Positions 34,020-42,682 of a stretch of DNA of 51,290 bases are shown piece after piece. The first letter of the stretch is position 1. Every line of letters starts with the position of its first letter. The notes beneath the pieces were generated by a model. That model was not told where the DNA came from. It worked only from the letters and a program-made list of their open reading frames with translations, and made no database searches. The translations under genes and the position numbers were made by a program. Source of the DNA: CAXPZW01 sp049594615. GTDB taxonomy: Bacteria; Bacteroidota; Bacteroidia; Flavobacteriales_D; Sanyastnellaceae. The DNA lies in the NCBI GenBank assembly GCA_049594615.1, contig JBMYJR010000015.1, positions 1 to 51,290 on the forward strand, written 5' to 3'.

Positions 34020-35252
34020 ATGAACGATCGAGAAATCAGCTGCTCCTTTTGCGGACGCAAGAAGAGCGAAGTCAACATCCTCATTGCCGGTATCACCGGT
34101 CATATTTGCGACTCCTGCGTTGAGCAGGCTGGCAGCATCGTGACCGAAGAAATGCAGGTCAAGTCCTCGGACCCCGCTGAGTTGAGCCTCAAGCTCCAAA
34201 AGCCCGCCGAGATCAAAACCATGCTGGATGAGTTTGTGATTGGCCAAGACGAGGCCAAAAAGGTGCTGTCGGTAGCGGTGTATAACCACTACAAGCGACT
34301 GCTCCAGCCCGACACCCGCGAAGAGGACGACATCGAAATCGAGAAGTCCAACATCGTGCTGGTGGGCGAAACCGGTACGGGTAAAACCCTGCTGGCCAAA
34401 ACCGTGGCCCGCATGCTCAACGTGCCCTTTTGCATTGCCGACGCCACCATCCTCACCGAGGCCGGTTACGTGGGCGAAGACGTAGAAAGTATCCTCTCGC
34501 GACTGCTCCAGGCAGCCGACTTTGACGTGACCGCCGCCGAGCGCGGCATCGTATTCATCGACGAGATCGACAAAATCGCACGCAAGTCCGACAACCCTTC
34601 CATCACCCGTGATGTGAGTGGCGAAGGCGTGCAACAAGCCCTGCTCAAGCTGCTGGAAGGCAGCGTGGTGAACGTACCGCCCCAAGGGGGGCGCAAGCAC
34701 CCCGAGCAAAAGCTGATCGCAGTCAACACCCGCAACATCCTGTTTGTGTGTGGCGGCGCGTTCTCGGGCATCGAAAAGAACATCGAGCGCCGCGTGCGCA
34801 CCACTACCATCGGCTACGGATCGGGCATCACCCAGGAAGAAGAAGCCAACCTGCTCAAGTACGTCTCACCCATGGACCTCAAGTCCTTCGGGTTGATTCC
34901 TGAGCTGATCGGCCGCTTCCCGGTGCTCACCCACCTGAACCCACTCGACGCAGAAACCCTACGCCGCATCCTCACCGAACCCAAAAACGCCCTGATCCGT
35001 CAGTACGTGCGCCTGTTTGAAATGGATGACGTGCGCCTGACCTTCGACAAGCGCGTGTTGGACTTCATCGTAGAGAAAGCCGTGGAGTACAAACTCGGCG
35101 CACGTGGACTGCGTTCCATCACCGAAGCCATCATGACCGATGCCATGTTTGAGCTGCCCTCAGACGACAGCATCAAGGAGTTCAAAGTAACCCTGTCGTA
35201 CGCCCGCGAGAAATTCTCCAAGAGCAAGATCAGCACGCTCAAAGTGGCCTAA
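34020..35252 (+). CDS. clpX: ATP-dependent Clp protease ATP-binding subunit ClpX
   Basis: ClpX unfolds tagged proteins and feeds them to ClpP. The 410-residue product starts MNDREISCSF at the ATG at 34020. Zinc-binding Cys 8, 11, 30 and 33 form the N-terminal domain. The AAA+ core has Walker A GETGTGKT, Walker B GIVFIDEIDK, and sensor regions. The ClpP-docking loop reads IGYG where many species have IGF. All parts look functional, which makes the interrupted clpP upstream more striking. A separate promoter and terminator isolate clpX from clpP. Confidence 0.96.
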   Translation: MNDREISCSFCGRKKSEVNILIAGITGHICDSCVEQAGSIVTEEMQVKSSDPAELSLKLQKPAEIKTMLDEFVIGQDEAKKVLSVAVYNHYKRLLQPDTREEDDIEIEKSNIVLVGETGTGKTLLAKTVARMLNVPFCIADATILTEAGYVGEDVESILSRLLQAADFDVTAAERGIVFIDEIDKIARKSDNPSITRDVSGEGVQQALLKLLEGSVVNVPPQGGRKHPEQKLIAVNTRNILFVCGGAFSGIEKNIERRVRTTTIGYGSGITQEEEANLLKYVSPMDLKSFGLIPELIGRFPVLTHLNPLDAETLRRILTEPKNALIRQYVRLFEMDDVRLTFDKRVLDFIVEKAVEYKLGARGLRSITEAIMTDAMFELPSDDSIKEFKVTLSYAREKFSKSKISTLKVA

Positions 35253-35315
35253 GCTTCTATTGACAACGTGTTTATAGCCTGTGGACAGAATGTGAATATC
35301 CTCGGGGTTGCCAAA

Positions 35316-35346
35316 TTGGGCTCGGGAAGCCCCCTTCGTACATTCG
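35316..35346 (+). promoter_or_regulatory. Candidate mutS promoter
   Basis: TTG (35316-35318) and TACATTCG (35339-35346) are 20 bases apart. The second is one base off TAnnTTTG. Transcription from about 35353 would cross the hairpin at 35387-35413 before mutS. Confidence 0.35.
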
Positions 35347-35386
35347 GAGTGGCGATAAACGAATTTTTTACATGATTTCTTTGAAG

Positions 35387-35421
35387 GCTGCTGCGCCCCC
35401 GGGTTGCAGCAGCTTTCTTTT
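35387..35421 (+). terminator. Terminator-like hairpin directly before mutS
   Basis: GCTGCTGC and GCAGCAGC form a perfect 8-base stem around an 11-base loop, followed by TTTCTTTT. It ends eight bases before the mutS ATG, so it either ends the clpX transcript or attenuates mutS. It lies 134 bases after the clpX stop, which is far for a simple terminator. Confidence 0.65.
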
Positions 35422-35429
35422 ATCCCCCC

Positions 35430-38117
35430 ATGGCCAAGTCAGCCTCCACATCCAAAACCAAATCCTCCGCGAAGAAATCGGGCGAAACGCCTTTGATGAA
35501 GCAGTTCAATGCCATCAAGGCCAAGCACCCGGACGCCATCCTGCTGTTCCGCGTGGGCGACTTCTACGAGACCTTTGGTGACGATGCAGTCAAAGCCTCC
35601 AAAGTGCTGGGCATTGTGCTCACCAAGCGTAAGAATGGCGCCGCAGCATTCATCGACCTGGCCGGCTTCCCCCACCACTCCTTGGACACCTATTTGCCCA
35701 AGCTGGTGCGCGCCGGATTGCGCGTGGCCATCTGCGACCAGCTGGAGGACCCCAAACAAACCAAGACCATCGTCAAGCGCGGCGTGACCGAATTGGTGAC
35801 CCCAGGGGTGACCTTCAACGACAAGGTCTTGGACACCCGCAAGAACAACTTCCTGGCCGCTGTTGTACTGGACAAAAAGCACGCGGGGGTGGCCTTCTTG
35901 GATGTGAGCACCGGCGAGTTCCTGCTCAGCGAGGGCACCCTGCCTCAGATGCGCAAACTGCTCCACAGCTTCAGCCCCAACGAGGTCCTCTACCGCCGCC
36001 ACGCCGACCAGGAATTCACCGCAGCCTTTGGTAACCGCTTTTACACCTACCGCCTGGATGACTGGGTGTTCAGCGCCGAATACGCCCGCGAATGCTTGCT
36101 GAACCACTTCGGCACTGCTACGCTCAAGGGCTTTGGTGTGGAACACTTGGACTTGGGCGTGCGCGCCGCCGGAGCTGCCCTTCATTACTTGGGCGAAACC
36201 AAGAACGACCGCATCTCCCACATCAGCCGAATCCAGCGCATCGAGCAAGACGCGTGTGTTTGGTTAGACGCCTTCACCATCCGCAACCTGGAGCTCGTGG
36301 ATTCGCCCCACCTGGATGCCCGCACGTTGCTGGACGTACTGAACCACACCCGCTCGCCCATGGGTGCGCGTTTGCTGCGCAACTGGGTGCTCATGCCCCT
36401 GCGCGACCGCACCGCCATTGAAGCCCGCTTGGAAGTGGTGGAACACCTCACCGGCCACCTCGACCTGTGCGAATCCCTGCACAACACGGTTCACAGCATG
36501 GGCGACTTGGAGCGCCTCTGCGGCAAAGTGGCCAGCGGACGCATCAACCCCAAAGAATTGGCTCACTTGGGCCGCGCGCTGGCCTGCATGGCGCCCCTCC
36601 AAACCGACCTGCGCAGCGCAGGCCACAATGGACTGGCTGCCCTGGCCGACCGCTTTGCCTCAGTGGCCGAAGTCGGCACCCAGATCGAAAGCCACCTCAG
36701 CGCAGACCCTCCCCTGCTGCTGAGCAAAGGCGGGGTCATGGCCGACGGCATCCACGCCGAACTCGATGAGCTCCGCGGCTTGGTGCACTCAGGCAAGGAC
36801 TACTTGGTCCAAATCCAAGAGCGCGAAGCGGCCGCTACTGGCATCCCGTCGCTTAAGGTGGCCTACAACAACGTGTTTGGGTACTACTTGGAGGTGCGCA
36901 ACGCCCACAAAGACAAGGTGCCCGAAGGCTGGGTGCGCAAACAAACCCTCACCCAAGCCGAGCGCTACATCACCGAAGAACTCAAAGAATACGAAGCCAA
37001 AATCCTGGGCGGCGAAGAAAAGATCCTCGCCCTGGAGTCCGAACTCTTCCAAACCCTGGTGCAGGACGTCACCGGTCACCTGCACGCCATCCAGCAAAAC
37101 GCGCGCACCGCAGCCCACCTGGACTGCTTGGTGGCCTTGACCAAGTGTGCGGTGGCCAACCACTACACCCGCCCACGCCTGACCGACGACACGGCCCTGT
37201 ACATCACCGAAGGCCGCCATCCGGTCATCGAGCAAACCCTTCCTCCTGAGGAAGACTTTGTGGCCAACGACATTACCCTGGATGGCAACGGACAACAGAT
37301 TTTGATGATCACCGGTCCCAACATGAGTGGTAAGAGTGCCCTGTTGCGTCAAACCGCACTCATCACCCTGATGGCGCAAATGGGATCGTTTGTACCCGCC
37401 AAGGCCGCTACCATTGGCTTGGTAGACAAGGTGTTCACCCGTGTGGGCGCCTCCGACAACATCTCCTCGGGCGAATCGACATTCATGGTGGAGATGAACG
37501 AGACCGCGAGCATCCTCAATAACGCCACCGACCGCAGCCTGGTGCTGCTCGATGAAATTGGACGCGGAACCAGCACCTACGACGGGATTTCCATTGCCTG
37601 GGCCATTGCCGAATACCTGCACGAAAAGCAAGGCTGCCGGCCACGTACACTCTTTGCCACCCACTACCATGAACTCAACGAAATGGCCGCGCAGTTCCCC
37701 CGTATCCGCAACTACAACGTAGCGGTGCACGAGGTAGACGATCGCGTAATTTTCCTGCGCAAGCTGCGCCAAGGCGGGTCAAATCACAGTTTTGGTATCC
37801 ACGTGGCGCAAATGGCCGGTGTGCCCTCAGGCGTGGTGCGCCGGGCCAAGGAAATTTTGGTACAACTCGAGCGCAGCCACAGCGGTGGACTCAGCCAAGG
37901 TGCTGCCCCCCTGCCTCAAGTGGCCGAACCGCAACCTGCGGACGCCACGCAAGAAGGTGAGTTCCAACTCAGCTTCTTCCAACTGGACGATCCCGTACTG
38001 GAACAAGTGCGCGAAGAAATTCTGGGGACAGACATCAACAACCTCACCCCCGTTGAAGCCCTGATGAAGCTCAACGAGATCAAAAAGATCCTGACCGCCT
38101 CTTCGAAGGATCAGTAA
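35430..38117 (+). CDS. mutS: DNA mismatch repair protein MutS
   Basis: MutS detects mismatches. The 895-residue protein has the mismatch-reading FYE motif in VGDFYETF (Phe 45, Glu 47). The connector, core and clamp regions follow, then the C-terminal ATPase with Walker A GPNMSGKS (about 630-637), the SGESTFMVEM block and Walker B LVLLDEIGRGTSTYDG. The tail after residue 820 is a short linker and a final helix-turn-helix. The N-terminal 20 residues are a Lys/Ser-rich extension. Its last seven bases overlap the end of the convergent ald gene. Confidence 0.97.
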   Translation: MAKSASTSKTKSSAKKSGETPLMKQFNAIKAKHPDAILLFRVGDFYETFGDDAVKASKVLGIVLTKRKNGAAAFIDLAGFPHHSLDTYLPKLVRAGLRVAICDQLEDPKQTKTIVKRGVTELVTPGVTFNDKVLDTRKNNFLAAVVLDKKHAGVAFLDVSTGEFLLSEGTLPQMRKLLHSFSPNEVLYRRHADQEFTAAFGNRFYTYRLDDWVFSAEYARECLLNHFGTATLKGFGVEHLDLGVRAAGAALHYLGETKNDRISHISRIQRIEQDACVWLDAFTIRNLELVDSPHLDARTLLDVLNHTRSPMGARLLRNWVLMPLRDRTAIEARLEVVEHLTGHLDLCESLHNTVHSMGDLERLCGKVASGRINPKELAHLGRALACMAPLQTDLRSAGHNGLAALADRFASVAEVGTQIESHLSADPPLLLSKGGVMADGIHAELDELRGLVHSGKDYLVQIQEREAAATGIPSLKVAYNNVFGYYLEVRNAHKDKVPEGWVRKQTLTQAERYITEELKEYEAKILGGEEKILALESELFQTLVQDVTGHLHAIQQNARTAAHLDCLVALTKCAVANHYTRPRLTDDTALYITEGRHPVIEQTLPPEEDFVANDITLDGNGQQILMITGPNMSGKSALLRQTALITLMAQMGSFVPAKAATIGLVDKVFTRVGASDNISSGESTFMVEMNETASILNNATDRSLVLLDEIGRGTSTYDGISIAWAIAEYLHEKQGCRPRTLFATHYHELNEMAAQFPRIRNYNVAVHEVDDRVIFLRKLRQGGSNHSFGIHVAQMAGVPSGVVRRAKEILVQLERSHSGGLSQGAAPLPQVAEPQPADATQEGEFQLSFFQLDDPVLEQVREEILGTDINNLTPVEALMKLNEIKKILTASSKDQ

Positions 38118-39337
38118 GGGTTGACCGAGATCAACAACTCAATCGACTTGTAGGGAATGTGGAAGGCCTCGCCGATGATTTCGTTGGTAAGTGTGCCTTT
38201 GTAGACGTATACCCCGTGGCGCAGGCCTGGATTGCTCTTGATGATGCTGGTAACCCCACCCGATTCGCCGATGGATAGCATGACGGGCGCAAACAGGTTG
38301 CTGAGTGCTGTAGAGGCCGTGCGGGCCACACGCGAGGCAATGTTGGGCACGCAGTAGTGGATCACGTCGTGCTCGGTGAAAGTGGGAGCATCGTGGTTGC
38401 TGATCCGCGAGGTTTCAAAGCAGCCGCCTTGATCGATGGAAATGTCCACCACCACAGCGCCTGATTTCATGTTCTCCACCATGTGCTCGGACACCACACA
38501 TGGGGTGCGTCCAAACCGAGCGCGCAATGCGCCAATCACCACGTCCGCAGATTCCAAGGCTTCGGCCAAGACCGCGGGGTTGATGGTGCTGGTCCACAAG
38601 CGGTGGCCCAAGTCGGTTTGCAGGCGACGGAGTTTGTAAATGCTGTTGTCAAACAGCTTGACGCTGGCACCCAGGCCAAGCGCAGCACGCGTGGCAAATT
38701 CACCCACGGTACCCGCACCTAGGATCACGACCTCGGTAGGCGCCACACCCGAAATGCCGCCAAACATATGGCCGGGGCCGTCGTTGACATTGCTGAGCAG
38801 CTCGCCAGCAATCAGGATGGAGGTGTTGCCCGCAATCTCGCCCATGGCGCGGACGACAGGGTAAATGCCGGTTTCATCTTGGATGTAATCCCACGCAACG
38901 GCCGTGATCTTTTTGGTCATCAGCATGCGCAGGCTGTCCTCAGCTTGTACGGTGAGTTGCAGTGCCGAAAACAGGGTTTGCTTGCCCGGCATCAACTGCA
39001 CCTCATCAAAACTCGGAGGCGCCACCTTGAACACAATATTGGCCTGGAAAACAGTCTTGGTATCGTAAACGATTTCGGCACCGGCTTCGGAGTATTCGAC
39101 ATCCTCGAACGAGGCATTTTTGCCGGCGTTGCTCTCCACTTGTACGCGGTGACCGCGGCTCACCAGCAGCGCAACGGCATCGGGGGTCAGGGCCACCCTG
39201 CGTTCCTGGAATGAGGTTTCCTTGGGGATGCCAATGGTCAGCTGCTTCTTGTGCCGGCCGACCTCAAGCATTTCTTCCTGCGGGGCCAACGCTGCTTCGC
39301 GGGCCAGGGCCTTTATGGCTGCCTTCTTGTGATCCAT
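38111..39337 (-). CDS. ald: Alanine dehydrogenase
   Basis: The enzyme interconverts alanine with pyruvate and ammonia using NAD. The 408-residue protein has an N-terminal substrate domain (GIPKETSFQERRVALTPDAV) and a Rossmann domain with the NAD loop ILGAGTVGEFATRAALGLG. The catalytic His/Lys region of the family appears as VFKVAPPS. It has a 35-residue N-terminal extension before the conserved start. It is the third gene of the porX-tsaE-ald unit. Confidence 0.88.
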   Translation of the reverse strand: MDHKKAAIKALAREAALAPQEEMLEVGRHKKQLTIGIPKETSFQERRVALTPDAVALLVSRGHRVQVESNAGKNASFEDVEYSEAGAEIVYDTKTVFQANIVFKVAPPSFDEVQLMPGKQTLFSALQLTVQAEDSLRMLMTKKITAVAWDYIQDETGIYPVVRAMGEIAGNTSILIAGELLSNVNDGPGHMFGGISGVAPTEVVILGAGTVGEFATRAALGLGASVKLFDNSIYKLRRLQTDLGHRLWTSTINPAVLAEALESADVVIGALRARFGRTPCVVSEHMVENMKSGAVVVDISIDQGGCFETSRISNHDAPTFTEHDVIHYCVPNIASRVARTASTALSNLFAPVMLSIGESGGVTSIIKSNPGLRHGVYVYKGTLTNEIIGEAFHIPYKSIELLISVNPY

Positions 39338-39370
39338 TGCGAGGTTTCGGTAAGGGGAAGTTACGGATTT

Positions 39371-39787
39371 TCAACCGCGGGTGACCGTCACCCAACGTGT
39401 ACCCCCGTCGAGGGCAATTTCAACCGTTCCGGCCAAGTCGGGGAGCAATCCAGGGATACGGCCAGGCCATTCCACCAGGCACAACGCGCCGCTGGAGAAA
39501 TACTCGTCCACGCCCATGTCCATGGCTTCTTCCTCAGATGCAATACGGTAAAAATCAAAGTGGTACACCGGATCTCCGGCTGCGGTACGGTATTCATTGA
39601 CCAAGGAGAATGTGGGGCTAGAGACAGCATCTTCTACCCCCCACAGCGCACACAACGCCGAAACAAGGGTGGTTTTTCCCGCGCCCATTTCACCCTTCAG
39701 GGCCCAGACGCCTCCGGTCATGACTTCAGCGATCGCCCGGGCGCAACCGGGCAAATCCTCCAAGCGATCCATGCGCATGCGTTCCAT
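39371..39787 (-). CDS. tsaE: tRNA threonylcarbamoyladenosine biosynthesis ATPase TsaE
   Basis: TsaE is the ATPase partner of TsaB/TsaD in making t6A in tRNA. The 138-residue product has Walker A GEMGAGKTT, the switch region SSPTFSLVNEY and the Walker B-like YHFDFYRI, and ends after the WPGRIPGLLPD strand. It starts two bases after the porX stop and ends 33 bases before ald, so all three are likely one transcript. Confidence 0.93.
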   Translation of the reverse strand: MERMRMDRLEDLPGCARAIAEVMTGGVWALKGEMGAGKTTLVSALCALWGVEDAVSSPTFSLVNEYRTAAGDPVYHFDFYRIASEEEAMDMGVDEYFSSGALCLVEWPGRIPGLLPDLAGTVEIALDGGTRWVTVTRG

Positions 39788-39789
39788 GA

Positions 39790-41343
39790 CTAACGGGCAA
39801 CCAAGTTGATAAACGGAATCAACATCTCCTCCATACTTACGCCGCCGTGCTGGAAGGTGTTTCGGTAAAAATTGACAAAGTGGTTGTAGTTGTTGGGGTA
39901 CACGAAGTAATCGTTCTCCATGGCAAACACGTACGCCGAGCTCACGTTCTCGCGAGGGAGCATCACATCCTCTGGCTGGCGGAACTCCAACACATTGCGC
40001 GCGTCGTAGTTCAGGTTCTTGCCCAGCTTGTAGCGCAGGTTGGTGTTCGTGTTGCGGTCGCCCACGATTTTGTTGGGCTCGTCCACGCGGATGGTGCCGT
40101 GATCGGTGGTGATGATCATGCGCGCGCCCGACTCTGCGATTTGACGCATCATATCAAACAGCGGCGAGTGCTCAAACCAGCTGGAAGTGAGCGAGCGGTA
40201 CGCGGCCTCATCGTCGGCCAGCTCCTTGATGACTTCCATGTCGGTGCGGGCGTGCGAGAGCATGTCCACAAAATTGTAGACCACCACACTCAGGCGGTTG
40301 CTCTGCAACTGGTGAAAGTTGTCCGCGAGCTTCTTGCCGGCGCGCAGGTTGGTGATCTTGTGGTAACTCCATGGGAAGCTGTAGCCCTTGCGCTTGAGCA
40401 GGGCTCCAAGCAACTCACCCTCGAATTGGTTTTTGCTGCCTTCGTCGTTCTCGCCCTTCCAGTATTGCGGGAAGCTGCGTTGGATTTCCAGAGGCATGAG
40501 CCCGGCAAACAGCGCGTTGCGCGCATAGTGCGTAGCGGTGGGCAGAATGGCGCAAAACAGCGATTCGTCTTCCACGCGGAAGAGTTCAGCCACTTTGGGC
40601 TGCAGAATCTTCCACTGGTCGTAACGCAGGTTGTCGATCACCATGACGTACACCGGGTCATCGGAAGCGTCCAGGATGGGGAACACTTTGCGCTCCATCA
40701 GGGTGTGCGACATCACCGGTCCCGCGTCGCGATCGGCGAGCAAATCCTGGTAGTTGTTGTGGATGTACTTGCAGAATTGCTGGTTGGCCTCTTGTTTTTG
40801 GGTCACAAAGATTTCCTCCATGGCCTTGTCGTCAGAGGCGCCAAAGGTGAGCTCCCAGTGGACGAGTTTCTTGTAAAGTTCGCCCCATTCGGCCATGTCC
40901 ATGCGGTCCATGAGGCGCATGGCGATTTGGCGGAATTCCTGCTGGTAGCCAGTGTTAGCAGCCTCCGAGCGAATACGTTGTCCATCGAGGTTCTTCTTGA
41001 TGGACATCAAAATTTGGTTGGGGTTGACCGGCTTGATCAAGTAGTCGGTAATGCGCGATCCAATGGCCTCCTCCATGATGGACTCCTCCTCACTTTTGGT
41101 AATCATGATCACCGGCAGGGTAGGGTCGATTTCCTTGATTTGAGCCAGGGCTTCCAAGCCGCTGACACCAGGCATGTTTTCGTCGAGGAAAACCACGTCA
41201 AAGTACGCGTCACGCACTTGATCCACTGCATCGTTGCCACTGTTACAGGTGGTGATCTCGTACCCTTTTTTCTCCAGGAAGATGATGTGGGGCTTGAGGA
41301 GTTCGATTTCGTCGTCCGCCCAAAGAATGCGTTCGTTGGCCAT
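39790..41343 (-). CDS. porX: T9SS two-component regulator PorX (response regulator plus PglZ domain)
   Basis: PorX controls expression and function of the type IX secretion system. The 517-residue protein has a receiver domain (about 1-120) with the acidic pocket ADDE, phosphoacceptor Asp in FLDENMP and Lys in LIKPVNP. A helical linker follows, then a PglZ phosphodiesterase-like domain with metal-site residues in MVIDNLRYDQW, PTATHYARNALFAG and IITTDHGTIR. All key residues are kept. It heads the porX-tsaE-ald unit and diverges from an HD-domain gene. Confidence 0.95.
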   Translation of the reverse strand: MANERILWADDEIELLKPHIIFLEKKGYEITTCNSGNDAVDQVRDAYFDVVFLDENMPGVSGLEALAQIKEIDPTLPVIMITKSEEESIMEEAIGSRITDYLIKPVNPNQILMSIKKNLDGQRIRSEAANTGYQQEFRQIAMRLMDRMDMAEWGELYKKLVHWELTFGASDDKAMEEIFVTQKQEANQQFCKYIHNNYQDLLADRDAGPVMSHTLMERKVFPILDASDDPVYVMVIDNLRYDQWKILQPKVAELFRVEDESLFCAILPTATHYARNALFAGLMPLEIQRSFPQYWKGENDEGSKNQFEGELLGALLKRKGYSFPWSYHKITNLRAGKKLADNFHQLQSNRLSVVVYNFVDMLSHARTDMEVIKELADDEAAYRSLTSSWFEHSPLFDMMRQIAESGARMIITTDHGTIRVDEPNKIVGDRNTNTNLRYKLGKNLNYDARNVLEFRQPEDVMLPRENVSSAYVFAMENDYFVYPNNYNHFVNFYRNTFQHGGVSMEEMLIPFINLVAR

Positions 41344-41379
41344 AAGCAGAAAAGCAGATCAGGGATTTGAATTACATTC

Positions 41380-41403
41380 GCCGTGCCTGCAAGAGGGCAC
41401 GGC
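41380..41403. repeat. Perfect inverted repeat in the porX / HD divergent promoter region
   Basis: GCCGTGCC and GGCACGGC are perfect 8-base arms around an 8-base loop, lying 36 bases from the porX start and 31 bases from the HD-gene start. There is no T-run, so it is more likely an operator or RNA hairpin than a terminator. A TACATTCG at 41374-41381 may be a variant -7 box for the HD gene. Confidence 0.45.
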
Positions 41404-41434
41404 CACGAAAGGAACGAAACTCCCCCCAGAAACA

Positions 41435-42682
41435 TTGAGTTCAGCGGCGAAGAATAAACGAAAAATCCTGAACGATCCGGTCTACGGCTTCATCACCCTG
41501 AGGTACGACACCGTGACCGATTTGATCGACCACCCGTGGTTCCAGCGCCTGCGCCGGATCACCCAACTCGGGCTGTCGCACTTGGTGTACCCTGGAGCGC
41601 TTCACAACCGCTTCCACCACGCCATTGGGGCCATGCACCTGATGCACCGCGCCCTGGACGAGATCCGCAAGAAAGGCCACACCATCAGCGACGAGGAGTT
41701 CAAGGCCGCCACCATTGCCATTTTGCTGCACGATGTGGGTCACGGCCCGTTCAGCCACGCACTGGAACACACCATCGTCAGTGGCATCACCCACGAAGAC
41801 ATCTCGCTCATGATCATGCAGCGCCTGAACCAGGAAATGGGAGGCGAGCTGGCCATGGCTACAGAAATCTTCAAAGGCATCTACCCCAAGCAGTTCCTGC
41901 ACGACTTGGTCAGCAGCCAATTGGACATGGACCGCCTGGATTACCTGCGCCGCGACAGTTTTTACAGCGGCGTCACCGAAGGCCAAGTGGGCAGCGAGCG
42001 CATCATCAAAATGCTCAACGTCCACAACGACCGCTTGGTGGTCGAGGAAAAGGGCATGTACTCCATCGAAAAGTTCATCGTGGCGCGCCGCCTGATGTAC
42101 TGGCAGGTGTATTTGCATAAAACCGTGCTCAGCGCAGAGTTCATGCTGGTCAACGTGCTGCGCCGTGCGCGCAAGCTGGCCCAAGACGGCCAAGAGCTGT
42201 TTGCTTCACCTGCATTGCGCCGCTTTCTGTACACCACCCACACCCGCGCAGACTTTGAGAACAACCCTGAGGTACTCAACGATTTTGCCCGGTTGGACGA
42301 TTACGACATCTTGGGCGCCATCAAAGTGTGGCAGCACCACCCCGACCGCGTGCTGGCCATGCTTTGCGACCGCTTGGTGAACCGCCGTTTGTTCAAGATC
42401 CGCCTGCGCGGCGAGGCCTTTACCGCCGATGAGCTGGCCGATTACCGGAATCGCATCCAAGACGATTTGGGCTTGACCGATGAAGAACTCGATTACTTCT
42501 TCATCCACCGCAGCATCGACAACCGCGCGTACTCCAAGGCCGCTGAAAGCATCACGATTCAATACAAAGACGGCACCCTAAAGGATGCCGTCCAAGCTTC
42601 TGACCACCTGAATCTCGCTGCGCTGAGCGAGGTGGTGGAAAAACATTTCGTGTGCTACCCGGAGCCCGGATCAAACCGATAG
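41435..42682 (+). CDS. HD-domain phosphohydrolase (dNTPase-like)
   Basis: The 415-residue protein carries the metal-binding H...HD...D set: HNRFHHAIGAMHL, LLHDVGHGPFSHALEH and SSQLDMDRLDYLRRDSF, as in dGTPase/SAMHD1-type enzymes. Substrate and role are not settled by this. No ATG lies near the conserved beginning; I chose the TTG at 41435 (first residues LSSAAKNKRKILNDPVYG), since earlier in-frame ATGs would overlap porX on the other strand. Its end overlaps rng on the opposite strand by 12 bases. Confidence 0.88.
   Translation: MSSAAKNKRKILNDPVYGFITLRYDTVTDLIDHPWFQRLRRITQLGLSHLVYPGALHNRFHHAIGAMHLMHRALDEIRKKGHTISDEEFKAATIAILLHDVGHGPFSHALEHTIVSGITHEDISLMIMQRLNQEMGGELAMATEIFKGIYPKQFLHDLVSSQLDMDRLDYLRRDSFYSGVTEGQVGSERIIKMLNVHNDRLVVEEKGMYSIEKFIVARRLMYWQVYLHKTVLSAEFMLVNVLRRARKLAQDGQELFASPALRRFLYTTHTRADFENNPEVLNDFARLDDYDILGAIKVWQHHPDRVLAMLCDRLVNRRLFKIRLRGEAFTADELADYRNRIQDDLGLTDEELDYFFIHRSIDNRAYSKAAESITIQYKDGTLKDAVQASDHLNLAALSEVVEKHFVCYPEPGSNR

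Noticed and set aside
39847..41370. 507-codon plus-strand frame opposite porX
   Set aside because: It is antisense to porX, which has all its catalytic residues; the plus-strand product shows no domain.
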